The notes beneath the pieces were generated by a model. That model saw only the letters and a list, made by a program, of their open reading frames with translations. It was not told the origin of the DNA and made no database searches. From NCBI RefSeq assembly GCF_900105735.1, contig NZ_LT629793.1:992001-1056000 (forward strand): 64,000 nucleotides of DNA, written 5' to 3'. Below are positions 30,736 through 41,733 of the stretch, one piece after another (position 1 is the stretch's first letter; each line of letters starts with the position of its first letter). This DNA comes from Pseudomonas yamanorum. Lineage in GTDB: Bacteria; Pseudomonadota; Gammaproteobacteria; Pseudomonadales; Pseudomonadaceae. Made by a program: the position numbers and the translations under genes.

Positions 30736-32241
30736 TCAGTTGTTGTACAGGTCGATGATCGCGCTGACCGCCTGGGTCTTGATCTTCGAGGAATCGTTAC
30801 GCGCCTGCTCGATCTTGTTCAGGTAGGCCTCGTCGACATCCCCGGTGACGTACTTGCCGTCGAACACTGCGCAATCGAACTCATCGATCTTGATCTTGCC
30901 ACCACCGACGGCCTCGATCAGGTCCGGCAGGTCCTGGTAGATCAGCCAGTCGGCGCCGATCAGGTCCGCAACGTCCTGGGTCGAACGGTTGTGGGCGATC
31001 AGTTCGTGGGCGCTCGGCATGTCGATGCCGTACACGTTCGGGTAACGCACGGCAGGCGCGGCGGAACAGAAATAAACGTTCTTCGCCCCGGCTTCGCGGG
31101 CCATCTGGATGATCTGCTTGCAGGTGGTGCCGCGCACGATAGAGTCATCCACCAGCATCACGTTCTTGCCGCGGAATTCCAGCTCGATCGCGTTGAGCTT
31201 CTGGCGTACCGACTTCTTGCGAGCGGCCTGGCCGGGCATGATGAAGGTACGGCCGATGTAGCGGTTCTTGACGAAGCCTTCGCGGAATTTCACGCCCAAG
31301 TGGTTCGCCAGCTCCAGCGCTGCGGTGCGGCTGGTGTCCGGAATCGGGATAACCACGTCGATGTCATGGTCAGGACGCTCGCGCAGGATCTTGTCCGCCA
31401 GCTTCTCGCCCATGCGCAGACGCGCCTTGTACACCGAAACACCGTCGATGATCGAATCCGGACGCGCCAGGTAGACGTGTTCGAAGATGCACGGGGTGAG
31501 TTTCGGGTTCAGTGCGCACTGACGGGTGTGCAACTTGCCGTCTTCAGTGATGTAGACCGCTTCGCCTGGCGCCAGGTCGCGGATCAGGGTGAAGCCCAGC
31601 ACGTCCAGGGACACGCTCTCGGAAGCGATCATGTACTCGACGCCTTCGTCGGTGTGACGCTGGCCGAACACGATCGGGCGGATGCCGTGGGGGTCGCGGA
31701 AACCGACGATGCCGTAGCCGGTCACCATCGCTACGACAGCATAACCACCGACGCAACGGTTGTGCACGTCAGTCACGGCAGCGAACACGTCTTCTTCGGT
31801 CGGCTGCAGCTTGCCACGCTGGGCCAGCTCGTGGGCGAACACGTTCAGCAGGACTTCGGAGTCCGAGTTGGTGTTGACGTGGCGCAGGTCAGATTCGTAA
31901 ATCTCCTTGGCCAGCTGTTCAACGTTGGTCAGGTTACCGTTGTGCGCCAGGGTGATGCCATACGGCGAGTTGACGTAGAACGGCTGGGCTTCGGCCGAGG
32001 TCGAGCTGCCCGCTGTCGGGTAGCGCACGTGGCCAATGCCCATGTGCCCGACCAGGCGCTGCATGTGGCGCTGATGGAACACGTCGCGCACCAGACCATT
32101 GTCCTTGCGCAGAAATAACCGGCCGTCGTGGCTGGTCACAATACCGGCAGCATCCTGGCCGCGGTGCTGGAGGACGGTTAGCGCGTCATACAGCGCCTGA
32201 TTCACGTTCGACTTACCGACGATACCGACGATGCCACACAT
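30736..32241 (-). CDS. purF: Amidophosphoribosyltransferase
   Basis: PurF catalyses the first step of purine synthesis, making phosphoribosylamine from PRPP and glutamine. The 501-residue protein begins MCGIVGIVG, giving the N-terminal cysteine nucleophile after Met removal. The glutaminase domain includes AHNGNLTNV and NSDSEVLL; the PRPP-binding loop is [13 protein letters not shown]. The chosen start exposes Cys2; upstream in-frame codons (MRRM) would block it. It follows cvpA, as in most proteobacteria. Confidence 0.96.
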   Translation of the reverse strand: MCGIVGIVGKSNVNQALYDALTVLQHRGQDAAGIVTSHDGRLFLRKDNGLVRDVFHQRHMQRLVGHMGIGHVRYPTAGSSTSAEAQPFYVNSPYGITLAHNGNLTNVEQLAKEIYESDLRHVNTNSDSEVLLNVFAHELAQRGKLQPTEEDVFAAVTDVHNRCVGGYAVVAMVTGYGIVGFRDPHGIRPIVFGQRHTDEGVEYMIASESVSLDVLGFTLIRDLAPGEAVYITEDGKLHTRQCALNPKLTPCIFEHVYLARPDSIIDGVSVYKARLRMGEKLADKILRERPDHDIDVVIPIPDTSRTAALELANHLGVKFREGFVKNRYIGRTFIMPGQAARKKSVRQKLNAIELEFRGKNVMLVDDSIVRGTTCKQIIQMAREAGAKNVYFCSAAPAVRYPNVYGIDMPSAHELIAHNRSTQDVADLIGADWLIYQDLPDLIEAVGGGKIKIDEFDCAVFDGKYVTGDVDEAYLNKIEQARNDSSKIKTQAVSAIIDLYNN

Positions 32242-32282
32242 GCGACGCAACCCCTACTTAATGAATCTTGACTGAACACAAC

Positions 32283-32840
32283 TTACTGAGGCGTTTTGGC
32301 CGGCAAGAGGTGTTCCTTGAACGGAAGATCAGCGGGTACGCTGATCCCGCTGGCCAGCCACTGACTGCTCCACCCCAAAATGAGGTTTTTGGACCAATCT
32401 GCAACCAATAGAAATTTTGGCACGAGTACAGACTCCTGCCACCACGAATCCTGCTGTACCGGCCCCAGGCTCAACAGCCCGACCGCCACGACCACCAGCA
32501 AGCCGCCACGCGCGGCGCCGAAAGCCATGCCGAGAAATCGATCGGTCCCGGAAAGGCCGGTGACGCGTATCAATTCGCCGATAAGATAATTGACCATTGC
32601 CCCCACCAACAACGTGGCGATGAACATGATGGCGCAGCCCGCGATGACGCGAGCCGAAGGTGTTTCGATGTATCCGGCCAGGTAGACGGACAATGAACCG
32701 CCGAACATCCAGGCTACAACTCCTGCGATGATCCATGTCAGCAGCGACAATGCTTCTTTAACGAAGCCGCGGCTCAGACTGATCAAAGCGGAGATGGCGA
32801 CGATTGCAACGATCGCCCAATCAACCCAGGTAAATGGCAC
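32283..32840 (-). CDS. cvpA: CvpA family membrane protein
   Basis: The 185-residue protein begins with FTWVDWAIVAIVAISALISL and has four predicted membrane segments, with the RGFVKEALSL motif after the first. CvpA is needed for colicin V production and affects membrane stress and biofilm traits. It lies just before purF in the conserved dedD-cvpA-purF order. Confidence 0.93.
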   Translation of the reverse strand: MPFTWVDWAIVAIVAISALISLSRGFVKEALSLLTWIIAGVVAWMFGGSLSVYLAGYIETPSARVIAGCAIMFIATLLVGAMVNYLIGELIRVTGLSGTDRFLGMAFGAARGGLLVVVAVGLLSLGPVQQDSWWQESVLVPKFLLVADWSKNLILGWSSQWLASGISVPADLPFKEHLLPAKTPQ

Positions 32841-32979
32841 AGTTCAGCCTACAGACGGATAAGGCGGCGCATTTTAGCAGAGCGTCGGGCTATCGGTAAG
32901 CTGTGATTGGCTGTGCATTTGAAATCAATGAGTTATAGGGGAATGGAAACCGGCCTGTCGCGGCACACCCAAAACACCT

Positions 32980-33068
32980 GTGGGAGCGGGCCTGCTCGCG
33001 AAGGCGGTGGGCCAGCCAATAAATCTGCTGACTGATACACCGCCTTCGCGAGCAAGCCCGCTCCCACA
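32980..33068. repeat. REP pair (REPIN-like), copy 1
   Basis: Inverted copies of a TGTGGGAGCGGGC..GCTCGCGAAGGCGGT element, about 30 bases each, are separated by 28 bases. It fills part of the 260-base gap between cvpA and dedD, which holds no gene. Confidence 0.85.
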
Positions 33069-33100
33069 TTGACCGCATTCCAGCTTGAATCCTTGCAGCC

Positions 33101-33781
33101 TTAGCCTTTTTCGGGCTGGAAGCGAACCACAAAACCCTTGAGCTTTTGCTGGCGATCCAGCGAGTCACGCAGGCGATCCGCCTCGGCGCGCTCGATCAGC
33201 GGCCCGACAAATACCCGGTTCTTGCCGTCGGCACTGCGGATATAGGCGTTGTAACCCTGGCTGCGCAGGGTTTTCTGCAAGGCTTCGGCGCTTTCGCGAT
33301 TGGCCAGGCTGGCCAACTGGATCGACCAACTGATCGGCAAGCCATTCGGATCAATGCGGCTTTGACCGACGTCCGGCTTGCCCGGTGCAGCCGGTTGTGG
33401 CGCCACAGGTTTTGGTGCTGGCGCCGGGGCCGCAGGCTTGGCCGCGACTGCCGGAGCAGCAGGCGCAGCAGGCGCAGCAGGCGCAGGCTTCACCACCGGT
33501 ACGCTCGGCTGAATCGGCATCGACGGCGCTTGCTGTGCAGCCACTTCGTCATCGGTCGGCACCGGCTCTTCTTCCGGCAGCGCTTGCGGCTCGGGAACCA
33601 CCACCGGCTCGACCTGAACCTGAGGTACCGCGGGCGCCTGGGGCGCAGCCGGGGCCTCGACGGTCACCTGGCGTTGCTCGTCCTGACGGGAAAACAGCAT
33701 CGGCAGAAAAATCACCGCCAATGCCACCAGAACCAGGGCTCCAACCATTCGCTGCTTGTATGCGCTATCCAGTAATGCCAT
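33101..33781 (-). CDS. dedD: DedD-like SPOR-domain protein
   Basis: The 226-residue protein has a short cytoplasmic start, one membrane span (MVGALVLVALAVIFLPMLF) and a Pro/Ala/Val-rich linker. A C-terminal SPOR domain (SWSIQLASLANRESAEALQK, then VFVGPLIERAEADRL) binds denuded peptidoglycan at the septum. DedD takes part in cell division. The start at 33781 overlaps the folC end by 17 bases. Confidence 0.9.
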   Translation of the reverse strand: MALLDSAYKQRMVGALVLVALAVIFLPMLFSRQDEQRQVTVEAPAAPQAPAVPQVQVEPVVVPEPQALPEEEPVPTDDEVAAQQAPSMPIQPSVPVVKPAPAAPAAPAAPAVAAKPAAPAPAPKPVAPQPAAPGKPDVGQSRIDPNGLPISWSIQLASLANRESAEALQKTLRSQGYNAYIRSADGKNRVFVGPLIERAEADRLRDSLDRQQKLKGFVVRFQPEKG

Positions 33782-35072
33782 GTGCAGCTTCCTCCGTGGA
33801 GCGCCGGGCCAACCACTCGAGTGCCTCGGCAACACAATAAAATGATCCGAACAACAGAATCTCATCCTCAGACGTCGCAACCGCGCACTGGGCTTCCAGG
33901 GCGGCCGTCACGCTTGCATGGGACGTCACCGACGCGCCAAGGTTCTGCAACGCGGCCTGCAACTCGACGGCAGGACGACTGCGGGATGTGTCCAGCGGCG
34001 CAACCGCCCAGGCCTGGACGTCGCCCAACAAGGGTGCAACCACACCGTCCAGGTCCTTGTCGGACAGCAACCCGAACACCGCGAGGCGGCGACCGGCGGG
34101 CGGCGTAAGTGCCAAGCGCTTGGCCAGGTATTCAGCAGCGTGAGGGTTATGCCCCACATCCAGCAGCAGGTTCAGGCGCTTGCCCTTCCAGTCGAAGCTG
34201 CGTCGATCAAGGCGCCCCACCACGCGAGTCGCCTGCAACGTAGCGGCAATCTGCTCGGCATGCCAGGGCAGATCCAGCAACAAATAGGCTTGCAGTGCGA
34301 GCGCGGCGTTTTCCATTGGCAGGTTCAGCAGCGGCAGGTCGTGCAATTCAACGGTTTGGCCGCGCGCATCAACTCCGCGCCACTGCCAGAACCGGTCGCC
34401 AACCTCGAGATTGAAATCACGCCCACGCAGGAAGAATGGGCAATCCAGCTCGCGCACCTTATCCAACAAGGTATGCGGCGGATCCAGGTCGCCGCACAGT
34501 GCAGGCTTGCCCTGGCGGAAAATCCCGGCCTTTTCATAGGCCACGGACTCACGGGTGTTACCCAGATAGTCCGCATGGTCGACACCGATACTGGTGATCA
34601 GCGCCAGGTCGGCATCTACCACGTTGACCGTGTCCAGACGCCCGCCCAGGCCGACTTCCAGCACCACCACATCGAGTTGCGCACGCTCGAACAGCCAGAA
34701 CGCCGCCAGGGTGCCCATCTCGAAATAAGTCAGGGAAATCTCGCCACGCCCGGTATCGAGTGCGGCGAAGGCTTCGCAGAGTTGCTCGTCAGTGGCTTCG
34801 ACACCATTGAGTTGCACCCGCTCGTTATAGCGCAGCAGGTGCGGCGAGTTGTACACGCCGACCTTCAGGCCCTGAGCTTGCAGCAAGGCCGCGACAAAGG
34901 CGCAGGTAGAGCCCTTGCCGTTGGTGCCGGTCACCGTGATCACGCGCGGCGCCGGCCGGCCCAACCCGAGGCGGGCCGCTACCTGTTGCGAGCGCTCCAG
35001 GCCCATGTCGATGGCTGACGGATGCAACTGCTCAAGGTAGGCGAGCCATTCGCCCAGGGTACGTTGGGTCAT
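33765..35072 (-). CDS. folC: Folylpolyglutamate/dihydrofolate synthase
   Basis: FolC adds glutamates to folates and makes dihydrofolate. The 435-residue protein has the Mur-ligase ATP site [18 protein letters not shown] near residue 47, [17 protein letters not shown], and [19 protein letters not shown] near residue 312. It overlaps accD by four bases and precedes dedD in the usual order. Confidence 0.95.
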   Translation of the reverse strand: MTQRTLGEWLAYLEQLHPSAIDMGLERSQQVAARLGLGRPAPRVITVTGTNGKGSTCAFVAALLQAQGLKVGVYNSPHLLRYNERVQLNGVEATDEQLCEAFAALDTGRGEISLTYFEMGTLAAFWLFERAQLDVVVLEVGLGGRLDTVNVVDADLALITSIGVDHADYLGNTRESVAYEKAGIFRQGKPALCGDLDPPHTLLDKVRELDCPFFLRGRDFNLEVGDRFWQWRGVDARGQTVELHDLPLLNLPMENAALALQAYLLLDLPWHAEQIAATLQATRVVGRLDRRSFDWKGKRLNLLLDVGHNPHAAEYLAKRLALTPPAGRRLAVFGLLSDKDLDGVVAPLLGDVQAWAVAPLDTSRSRPAVELQAALQNLGASVTSHASVTAALEAQCAVATSEDEILLFGSFYCVAEALEWLARRSTEEAAHGITG

Positions 35073-35989
35073 ATGTTTGCAGGCACCGGTGGCACGACGA
35101 TTGGCTCAATTTTAGGCGCGACGTACACAGGTGTCGGCAGGCCCATCATCTGGGCCAGCAGGCTACCCAGGCGTGGGCGCAGTTCGCCGCGGGGAATGAT
35201 CAGATCGATCGCGCCGTGTTCCAGCAGGAACTCGCTGCGCTGGAAACCTTCCGGCAGTTTTTCACGAACGGTTTGCTCGATAACACGCGGGCCGGCGAAA
35301 CCGATCAGGGCCTTAGGCTCGCCGACGATAACGTCACCCAACATCGCCAGGCTGGCGGAAACGCCGCCGTAGACCGGGTCGGTCAGCACGGAGATGAACG
35401 GAATACCCTCTTCGCGCAGACGCGCCAGTACCGCGGAGGTCTTGGCCATTTGCATCAGGGAAATCAGCGCTTCCTGCATCCGCGCGCCGCCGGACGCCGC
35501 GAAGCAGATCATCGGGCAACGGTTTTCCAGGGCGTAGTTGGCGGCACGTACAAAACGCTCGCCAACGATGGCGCCCATGGAACCGCCCATGAAGGAGAAT
35601 TCGAAGGCGGAAACCACTACTGGCATGCCCAGCAGCTTGCCGCTGACGGAAATCAGCGCGTCCTTCTCACCGGTCTGCTTCTGCGCAGCGGTCAGGCGGT
35701 CCTTGTACTTCTTGCCGTCGCGGAATTTCAGACGGTCAACCGGCTCCAGGTCAGCGCCCAGTTCGGAGCGACCATCAGCGTCGAGGAAGATATCAATGCG
35801 GGCGCGGGCGCCGATACGCATGTGGTGGTTGCACTTGGGGCAAACGTCCAGGGTCTTTTCCAGCTCCGGGCGGTACAACACCGCGTCGCAGGATGGGCAC
35901 TTGTGCCAAAGACCTTCAGGAACCGAGCTTTTCTTCACCTCGGAACGCATGATCGAGGGGATCAGTTTGTCTACTAACCAGTTGCTCAT
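35069..35989 (-). CDS. accD: Acetyl-CoA carboxylase, carboxyltransferase beta subunit
   Basis: AccD forms half of the carboxyltransferase that makes malonyl-CoA. The 306-residue protein has an N-terminal four-cysteine zinc ribbon (CPSCDAVLY and CPKCNHH) and the carboxylase core ([29 protein letters not shown]). The ATG at 35989 gives [12 protein letters not shown], the usual start. A 240-base gap with no gene separates it from trpF. Confidence 0.95.
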   Translation of the reverse strand: MSNWLVDKLIPSIMRSEVKKSSVPEGLWHKCPSCDAVLYRPELEKTLDVCPKCNHHMRIGARARIDIFLDADGRSELGADLEPVDRLKFRDGKKYKDRLTAAQKQTGEKDALISVSGKLLGMPVVVSAFEFSFMGGSMGAIVGERFVRAANYALENRCPMICFAASGGARMQEALISLMQMAKTSAVLARLREEGIPFISVLTDPVYGGVSASLAMLGDVIVGEPKALIGFAGPRVIEQTVREKLPEGFQRSEFLLEHGAIDLIIPRGELRPRLGSLLAQMMGLPTPVYVAPKIEPIVVPPVPANI

Positions 35990-36232
35990 GCTTTCTTTCT
36001 CCAGTACCGGTGGCTTGAACACAGCCCCGCGTATGCCCTTGAGCTAAATTCATATGTGGCGATGACACAAACTGGACGGGGTCAGACGTTCGACCTGCCA
36101 TTTCCTGCCTGTGTCCTCAGCCTTCCAGACAACCTGCCGTGCAGGGTTGCCACTTCATTTCCGAGCCTCCCACAGGCGGCGCCGGGCTGTTTTACACAGT
36201 GGTAGTTATGGACGGCGGCAGACTGCCAGCCG

Positions 36233-36865
36233 TCACATCGTCCCACTGCTGTCGCGCACGGCCTGCATGAATGCGCGAATCTTTGCGTGATCCTTGATGC
36301 CCCTGGCCTGCTCTACCCCACCGCTGACGTCCACGGCGTAAGGCCGCACCTGCTGGATGGCGCTGGCCACGTTGCCCGGATTCAGGCCGCCCGCCAGGAT
36401 GATCGGCTTGCTCAGGCCTTCAGGAATCAACGACCAATCAAAAGCCTCGCCGGTGCCACCGGGAACACCTTCGACATAGGTGTCGAGAAGAATCCCGCGC
36501 GCCCCGGTATAGGCTGCGCATGCCACCGCGATATCGTCGCCGGCCTTGACCCGCAACGCCTTGATATACGGACGCTGGTAGCTTTCGCACTCGTCAGGGC
36601 TTTCATCGCCATGAAACTGCAGCATGTCCAGTTGTACGGCATCTAGGGTTTCATTGAGTTCGCAACGGCTGGCGTTGACGAACAACCCCACGGTAGTCAC
36701 GAACGGCGGTAGAGCGGCAATGATCGCCCGCGCCTGCAACACATTCACCGCCCGCGGACTTTTGGCGTAAAACACGAAACCGATGGCATCGGCCCCCGCC
36801 TCGACCGCCGCCAACGCGTCTTCTATGCGGGTAATCCCGCAAATCTTGCTGCGAACGGCAGACAT
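36233..36865 (-). CDS. trpF: Phosphoribosylanthranilate isomerase
   Basis: TrpF catalyses the third step of tryptophan synthesis as a stand-alone TIM barrel. The 210-residue protein has the catalytic cysteine in KICGITR near residue 7, the phosphate-binding [11 protein letters not shown] and the DVSGGVE motif near the end, with LLDT carrying the catalytic Asp. Pseudomonads keep trpF beside truA and accD rather than fused to trpC. Confidence 0.96.
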   Translation of the reverse strand: MSAVRSKICGITRIEDALAAVEAGADAIGFVFYAKSPRAVNVLQARAIIAALPPFVTTVGLFVNASRCELNETLDAVQLDMLQFHGDESPDECESYQRPYIKALRVKAGDDIAVACAAYTGARGILLDTYVEGVPGGTGEAFDWSLIPEGLSKPIILAGGLNPGNVASAIQQVRPYAVDVSGGVEQARGIKDHAKIRAFMQAVRDSSGTM

Positions 36866-36928
36866 GTCGATGAAACCTCAGGGCGTGTCCGAGAAAGTCC
36901 CGGATGGTAACAAATGCTTTTGAGGGCG

Positions 36929-37753
36929 TCAGCCGCCAAGTTCGCTGAAACCTGTGAGGAAGTGTGGCCCGATGAACCGCTGGGGCAATTCGAACTCGTC
37001 GCGGTACTCCACATCCACCAGGTACAGGCCGAACGGATGCGCCGTGACGCCACCGGTGCGACGAATCCGGCTTTCCAGCACTTCCTTGGCCCACTCCACC
37101 GGACGCTCGCCGGTACCGATGGTCATCAGCACCCCGGCGATGTTACGCACCATGTGGTGCAGGAAGGCGCCGGCGCGAATATCCAGCACGATCATCTTGC
37201 CGTGGCGCGTCACCCGCAGGTGATGGACTTCCTTGATCGGCGACTTGGCCTGGCACTGGCCGGCACGAAACGCGCTGAAATCATGGATACCCACCAGATG
37301 CTGGGCGGCCTCCGCCATGCGCTCGGCATCCAGCGGGCGGTGGTTCCAGGTGATTTCTTCGTTGAGATGGGCCGGGCGGATCTGATCGTTGTAGATCACG
37401 TAGCGGTAACGCCGAGCGATAGCCTTGAAGCGCGCATGAAAATCCGCCGGCATCACCTTGGCCCAACTGACGCTGACGTCGTGGGGCAAGTTGATATTGG
37501 CGCCCATCACCCACGCCTTCATCGAGCGCTCGGCCTGGGTATCGAAGTGCACCACTTGCCCGCAGGCATGCACGCCGGCGTCGGTACGCCCGGCGCACAT
37601 CAGCGACACCGGTGAGTCGGCGACCTTCGACAGGGCCTTCTCCAGGGTTTCCTGCACCGTCGGCACGCCGGAGGCCTGGCGCTGCCAGCCGCGATAGCGT
37701 GAGCCTTTGTATTCCACGCCCAGGGCGATTCTGAAAAAGCCTGCGGCCGCCAT
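36929..37753 (-). CDS. truA: tRNA pseudouridine(38-40) synthase
   Basis: TruA modifies uridines in the tRNA anticodon arm. The catalytic aspartate is in CAGRTDAGVHA; other motifs are RYRGWQRQ near residue 18, FHARFKAIARRYRY and FLHHMVRNIAGVL. I chose the ATG at 37753, giving 274 residues starting MAAAGFFRIALG; a TTG at 37810 would add 19 residues. Confidence 0.95.
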   Translation of the reverse strand: MAAAGFFRIALGVEYKGSRYRGWQRQASGVPTVQETLEKALSKVADSPVSLMCAGRTDAGVHACGQVVHFDTQAERSMKAWVMGANINLPHDVSVSWAKVMPADFHARFKAIARRYRYVIYNDQIRPAHLNEEITWNHRPLDAERMAEAAQHLVGIHDFSAFRAGQCQAKSPIKEVHHLRVTRHGKMIVLDIRAGAFLHHMVRNIAGVLMTIGTGERPVEWAKEVLESRIRRTGGVTAHPFGLYLVDVEYRDEFELPQRFIGPHFLTGFSELGG

Positions 37754-37865
37754 TTCGGCGGCCGCGTTATCTATATTTGCCAAGAACTGAGAGCCTGATG
37801 AGTTGCGCAAAGGCGGCCATTATAAGGCCGCGCGCCGGGGACGCCATGGGTTTGGTGCCTGGATG

Positions 37866-37893
37866 GCAAAACGGCAGCCCGAAGGCTGCCGTT
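37866..37893 (-). terminator. fimV terminator
   Basis: On the minus strand ACGGCAGCC and GGCTGCCGT pair around TTCG, followed by TTTTG. It lies 17 bases after the fimV stop. Confidence 0.75.
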
Positions 37894-37909
37894 GTATTTA
37901 CCACGTATC

Positions 37910-40468
37910 TCAAGCCAGCCGGCTGAGCATTTCCTTGGCTTCGCCTTTCTGACCGTCGTCGCCTTCCTTGAGCACTTCGCCAAGGATGTCCCGCGCACCG
38001 TCGGCATCGCCCATGTCGATGTAGGCCTGGGCCAGGTCAAGCTTGGTTGCCACTTCATCGGTACCGGACAGGAAGTCGAATTCCGGCTCATCGCCCCCCA
38101 ATGCCGCGTCTTCTTCGGTGAAGGACGGCTCGATCGGCGGATGCTCCAGGCTTTGCGACAGGCGATCCAGCTCGGCGTTGACGTCATCAAGCTTGGAGGC
38201 GAATGCATCTGGCTTGGCCACGGCAGGCGCCTCGGGCTCGTCGGCCAGGGACAGGTCGAAATCTTCCGGCAGGTCGAGGTCGTCCAGGTCAGCCGGCGTC
38301 AGGGTCGGCGGCTCTACTGGTGGCAGGTCCTTCATCTGGTCTTCGAGACCGGAGAGGAAGTCGTCGTCGGACTGGGTCGAGGATGGCGGATCAAGCTGCA
38401 GGTCCAGGTCGAAGTCCGAGAGGTCCTCCTCGCTGGCCTTGGCCTCGGTCTGCTGTTGCAGCACCGACTCAAAGCTCAGGTCGTCCGACTGCGGATTGAC
38501 CACGGCCGGGGAAGCAGCTTCCAGATCGTCCAGGCTCAGGTCGAAGTCGGTGTCAAACGCGTCCGGCTCCGGCGCAGGTTCTGGTGCTGGCGGTGCAGGT
38601 TCGTCCTTGAGCAGGTCCTTGACGTATTGAGCGTCGAGGGCGGCGGCGGCAACGGCAGCGCTGACGCCGGCCGCGAGCACGGCCATGGCCGGGAAGCGGC
38701 TTTTCAGCTGTTCAACCTGGGCGTGATTCTCGCCATTGGCGACCAGTTGACGCTCCTGAGTGACAAACCCGTCCTTGTTGCCCTGCAAACCGTGGACTTC
38801 CATCAGCTTGAGGCGCAGGTCGCTGCGGGCAGGCTCTTGCTTGATTGCATCTTCCAGCACTTCAGCGGCCTGGTTCAGGTGGCCACGGTCGATGTGCGAC
38901 TGGGCTTGCGCCAGGGCGTCGGCCGGGCGCTCCGCAGCAACAGGGGCGACGACCGGCGCGATCACCGGAGCAACCACTGCCGCCGGGGCCGGAGCTGGAG
39001 CTGGAGCCAGCTTGACGTTCGGCGGCGGTACATCAAGGCCTTCGAAACTGTCGGATGGCAGATCGTGATCAATGTTCGGCGCAAATTCCGGCTCTTCAGC
39101 CAGGGCCCGCGCCATGCGCAGGTGCTTCTCTTCTTCAAGGCGCGCGTTGCGATGACGCGCCCACAGCAGCAGAAGCAACAGCACCAGCAGGCCCGCCGCG
39201 CCACCGATCACGCCGAGCACGATCGGGTTGGTCAGCAGGTCGTTGAATTTGCCTTCGGTGCTGGCCGGCGCCGCGTCCGCCTTGACCGGCGTCTCGACCG
39301 GCGCAGCCACGGGGGTTGCTGCCGGGGTTGCCGCAGCCGGCGCCGCCGGTTGTGCAGCCACTTCAGCCGGCATCGCAGCCGTGGCAGCAGGCTGCGCCGC
39401 AGCGCCACCCGGGGTCTGCAACTTGGCCAACTGGTTGTTCTTGAGCTCGATCAGCCGCTGCAGCTTGTCCAGCTGACTTTGCAGGTCAGCCATGCGGTTT
39501 TTCAGTTCTTCATTCTCGCGACGGGTCGAATCCAGGCTTTCCTGGGTCACCGCCAGCTTGTTGTTCAAGGCCCGGCTGTCGCCAGCACCACCCTTTACGC
39601 CTTTCTTGGCCGCTTCGGCCGAGACCAGGCTCAAGTTGTCCTTGGTGTTGGTCTGCGCAGGCGCGTTACCGGCCTGGGTACGCTTGGTGGCGTCGAGTTG
39701 CGCCTTGCCGGCGGGCTGATTACCGCCGCGACGCCCCTCGCGCCACGCCGCGTTTTGCGCAGTCACTTCAGCAATCGCCTGGGGCTGCGGCAGGCTGGTG
39801 CTTTGCCCCGAATCCGGCAGGCGCAGGACGTGGCCGGTTTTCATGCGGTTGATGTTGCCGTCGACAAAGGCATCAGGGTTCAGTGCCTGAATGGCCAGCA
39901 TGGTTTGCTGCACCGAGGCACCATTACGGTTCTTCGCGGCGATTTCCCACAAGGTGTCATGGGAAGTTGTGGTGTGTTCCTTGGGCTTGCTGATAGCCGG
40001 AGCCGTCGCAGGCGCGCTCAAACGTGGCGCGGGCGCGGGTGCACTGGCAGCCGGGGTCGACTGGTCGAACTTGGCCGGGTCCAGCAATACGCTGTAGTCG
40101 CGCATCAGGCGGCCGTTGGGCCATTGCACCTGCAGCAGGAAACGCACATAGGAATCAGGCAACGGCTGGCTGGAGGTGACACGCACCACACTGCGGCCGT
40201 TCGGGTTGACCACCGGGGTAAACGTAAGGTCATTCAGGAACGCCTGGCGATCAACGCCCGCATCCACAAAGGCCTGGGACGAAGCGAGGCTGGGGGTGAT
40301 CTCGGAGGCGGTCAGGCCACCGACGTCGAGCAATTCGATCTCCACCGACAGCGGCTGGTTCAGCTTCGACTTGAGGGTCATCTCCCCAAGCTGCAGTGCT
40401 TGCGCCATACCGGAGGACAGCGCCGAGGCGGCCGCTATTGCTAACACCAGTTTGCGAACTTGAACCAT
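37910..40468 (-). CDS. fimV: FimV-type pilus/motility hub protein
   Basis: FimV is an inner-membrane hub that organises type IV pili and polar complexes. The 852-residue protein has a signal peptide, a periplasmic N-terminal domain, a LysM peptidoglycan-binding domain near residues 155-210 (TTSHDTLWEIAAKNRNG), and a coiled coil near 330-355. One membrane span (VIGGAAGLLVLLLLLLW) lies near residue 430. The rest is an acidic cytoplasmic region with Asp/Leu repeats, ending in a TPR motif (TKLDLAQAYIDMGD). It lies between truA and usg, as in other pseudomonads. Confidence 0.94.
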   Translation of the reverse strand: MVQVRKLVLAIAAASALSSGMAQALQLGEMTLKSKLNQPLSVEIELLDVGGLTASEITPSLASSQAFVDAGVDRQAFLNDLTFTPVVNPNGRSVVRVTSSQPLPDSYVRFLLQVQWPNGRLMRDYSVLLDPAKFDQSTPAASAPAPAPRLSAPATAPAISKPKEHTTTSHDTLWEIAAKNRNGASVQQTMLAIQALNPDAFVDGNINRMKTGHVLRLPDSGQSTSLPQPQAIAEVTAQNAAWREGRRGGNQPAGKAQLDATKRTQAGNAPAQTNTKDNLSLVSAEAAKKGVKGGAGDSRALNNKLAVTQESLDSTRRENEELKNRMADLQSQLDKLQRLIELKNNQLAKLQTPGGAAAQPAATAAMPAEVAAQPAAPAAATPAATPVAAPVETPVKADAAPASTEGKFNDLLTNPIVLGVIGGAAGLLVLLLLLLWARHRNARLEEEKHLRMARALAEEPEFAPNIDHDLPSDSFEGLDVPPPNVKLAPAPAPAPAAVVAPVIAPVVAPVAAERPADALAQAQSHIDRGHLNQAAEVLEDAIKQEPARSDLRLKLMEVHGLQGNKDGFVTQERQLVANGENHAQVEQLKSRFPAMAVLAAGVSAAVAAAALDAQYVKDLLKDEPAPPAPEPAPEPDAFDTDFDLSLDDLEAASPAVVNPQSDDLSFESVLQQQTEAKASEEDLSDFDLDLQLDPPSSTQSDDDFLSGLEDQMKDLPPVEPPTLTPADLDDLDLPEDFDLSLADEPEAPAVAKPDAFASKLDDVNAELDRLSQSLEHPPIEPSFTEEDAALGGDEPEFDFLSGTDEVATKLDLAQAYIDMGDADGARDILGEVLKEGDDGQKGEAKEMLSRLA

Positions 40469-40628
40469 AGCCTCATCCTTTTTGAACACTCCCCGGCCTG
40501 CGAGAAGGGTGGTAACCGCTGCCATAAGGCATGGCGAGCCGATAGGTCACCGACGCGCAATCTTTCCAGCTTGGGGCCAAGCATAGCGCTTGGCTAGAAT
40601 CAATCTACAAATTGCCGCCAAGTATCTT

Positions 40629-41639
40629 TTACACAAGGCCTTTTATCAACAACTGCGCCAGTTGTACGGCGTTCAGTGCGGCACCTTTGCGTACGTTATC
40701 TGACGTCAGCCACATATTTAGTTCCGCCGGATCATCAACACCGGCGCGCACCCGGCCAACGTAGACCACGTCTTGACCGACCGCATCGCCAACCGCCGTA
40801 GGGTAATCGCCCTCTTCTACCAGTTCGACACCCGGCGCCGAGTCCAGGGCAAGGTTGACGGCGGCAAGATCGACCGCTGCCCCCAATTGCAGTGACACAG
40901 TCAGGCTATCGCCAAAAAACACCGGGGCTTGAACGCAGGTTGCGGAAATCTTTAGCAACGGCATTTCCAGCACGGCGCGCAATTCGTGCACCAGGCGCTT
41001 TTCCAGGGCAGTGTGGCCTTGGGCGTCAGGCTTGCCGACCTGGGCCAGCAGGTTGAAGGCCATCTGCCGGTCGAAGAATTTTGGCTCCAACGGGCGCACG
41101 TTCAGCAACTCGGCGGTCTGCCGGGCAAGTTCGCTGACCGCTTCACGGCCTTGGGCGGAAACGGCGAGATTGGCCGTGACGCTGACGCGCTGGATATCCA
41201 GCACGCCGCGCAGTGGCGCCAGCACCACGGCCAGGGCGGTGGCCGACGGGCTTGGGCTGCTGACCTGGTACGGTTTTGTCAGGCCATCCAGGACGCGGGC
41301 ATTGGCTTCCGGCACCACTTGCGGCGCCTGATCGGCCGGCAAGGCGCCAGACAGGTCGATCAGCGTGCAGCCGGCGGCGGTGGCGCGTGGAGCGAAACTC
41401 AAGGTGACCGCAGGGCCGGCGGCGAAGAACACCAGCTGGACTTTGCTGAAATCAAACTCATCGACTTCCCGTACCCGCACGTTCTTGCCCCGAAACGGTA
41501 CCGAATGCCCGGCCGACTCGCTACTGGCCAACAGGTGCAGGTTGCCTACCGGGAAGTCCTGCTCTTCGAGGATCTGCACCAGGGTTTCGCCAACGGTGCC
41601 GGTAGCGCCGATCACGGCAATATCAAAGGTCTGGGTCAT
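40629..41639 (-). CDS. usg: USG-1-type aspartate-semialdehyde dehydrogenase homologue lacking the catalytic cysteine
   Basis: The 336-residue protein has the NADP-binding start (DIAVIGATGTVGETLVQIL) and overall fold of ASADH. The stretch where the catalytic cysteine is expected reads VSSPSPSATALAVVL, with no cysteine. It sits directly after the true asd gene. Related USG-1 proteins are found in this position in pseudomonads. Enzyme activity is doubtful; a structural or regulatory role is possible. Confidence 0.85.
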   Translation of the reverse strand: MTQTFDIAVIGATGTVGETLVQILEEQDFPVGNLHLLASSESAGHSVPFRGKNVRVREVDEFDFSKVQLVFFAAGPAVTLSFAPRATAAGCTLIDLSGALPADQAPQVVPEANARVLDGLTKPYQVSSPSPSATALAVVLAPLRGVLDIQRVSVTANLAVSAQGREAVSELARQTAELLNVRPLEPKFFDRQMAFNLLAQVGKPDAQGHTALEKRLVHELRAVLEMPLLKISATCVQAPVFFGDSLTVSLQLGAAVDLAAVNLALDSAPGVELVEEGDYPTAVGDAVGQDVVYVGRVRAGVDDPAELNMWLTSDNVRKGAALNAVQLAQLLIKGLV

Positions 41640-41733
41640 GGGGGCTGCCTCGGGCATTGCGGGGGGAGCGGCACTTTACCGGGTGGTTGGGGGTGAGGCA
41701 ATTGGCTGGGGCTTGTGGTGTGGCTGATGGCCC

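Noticed and set aside
30328..32118. A 596-codon plus-strand frame
   Set aside because: It is antisense to purF and metZ and contains no motif; a GC-bias shadow.
37892..40444. An 850-codon open frame on the plus strand
   Set aside because: It is antisense to fimV along its whole length. fimV has a signal peptide, LysM, membrane span and TPR motif; the antisense frame has low-complexity, arginine-rich sequence typical of GC-rich shadows.
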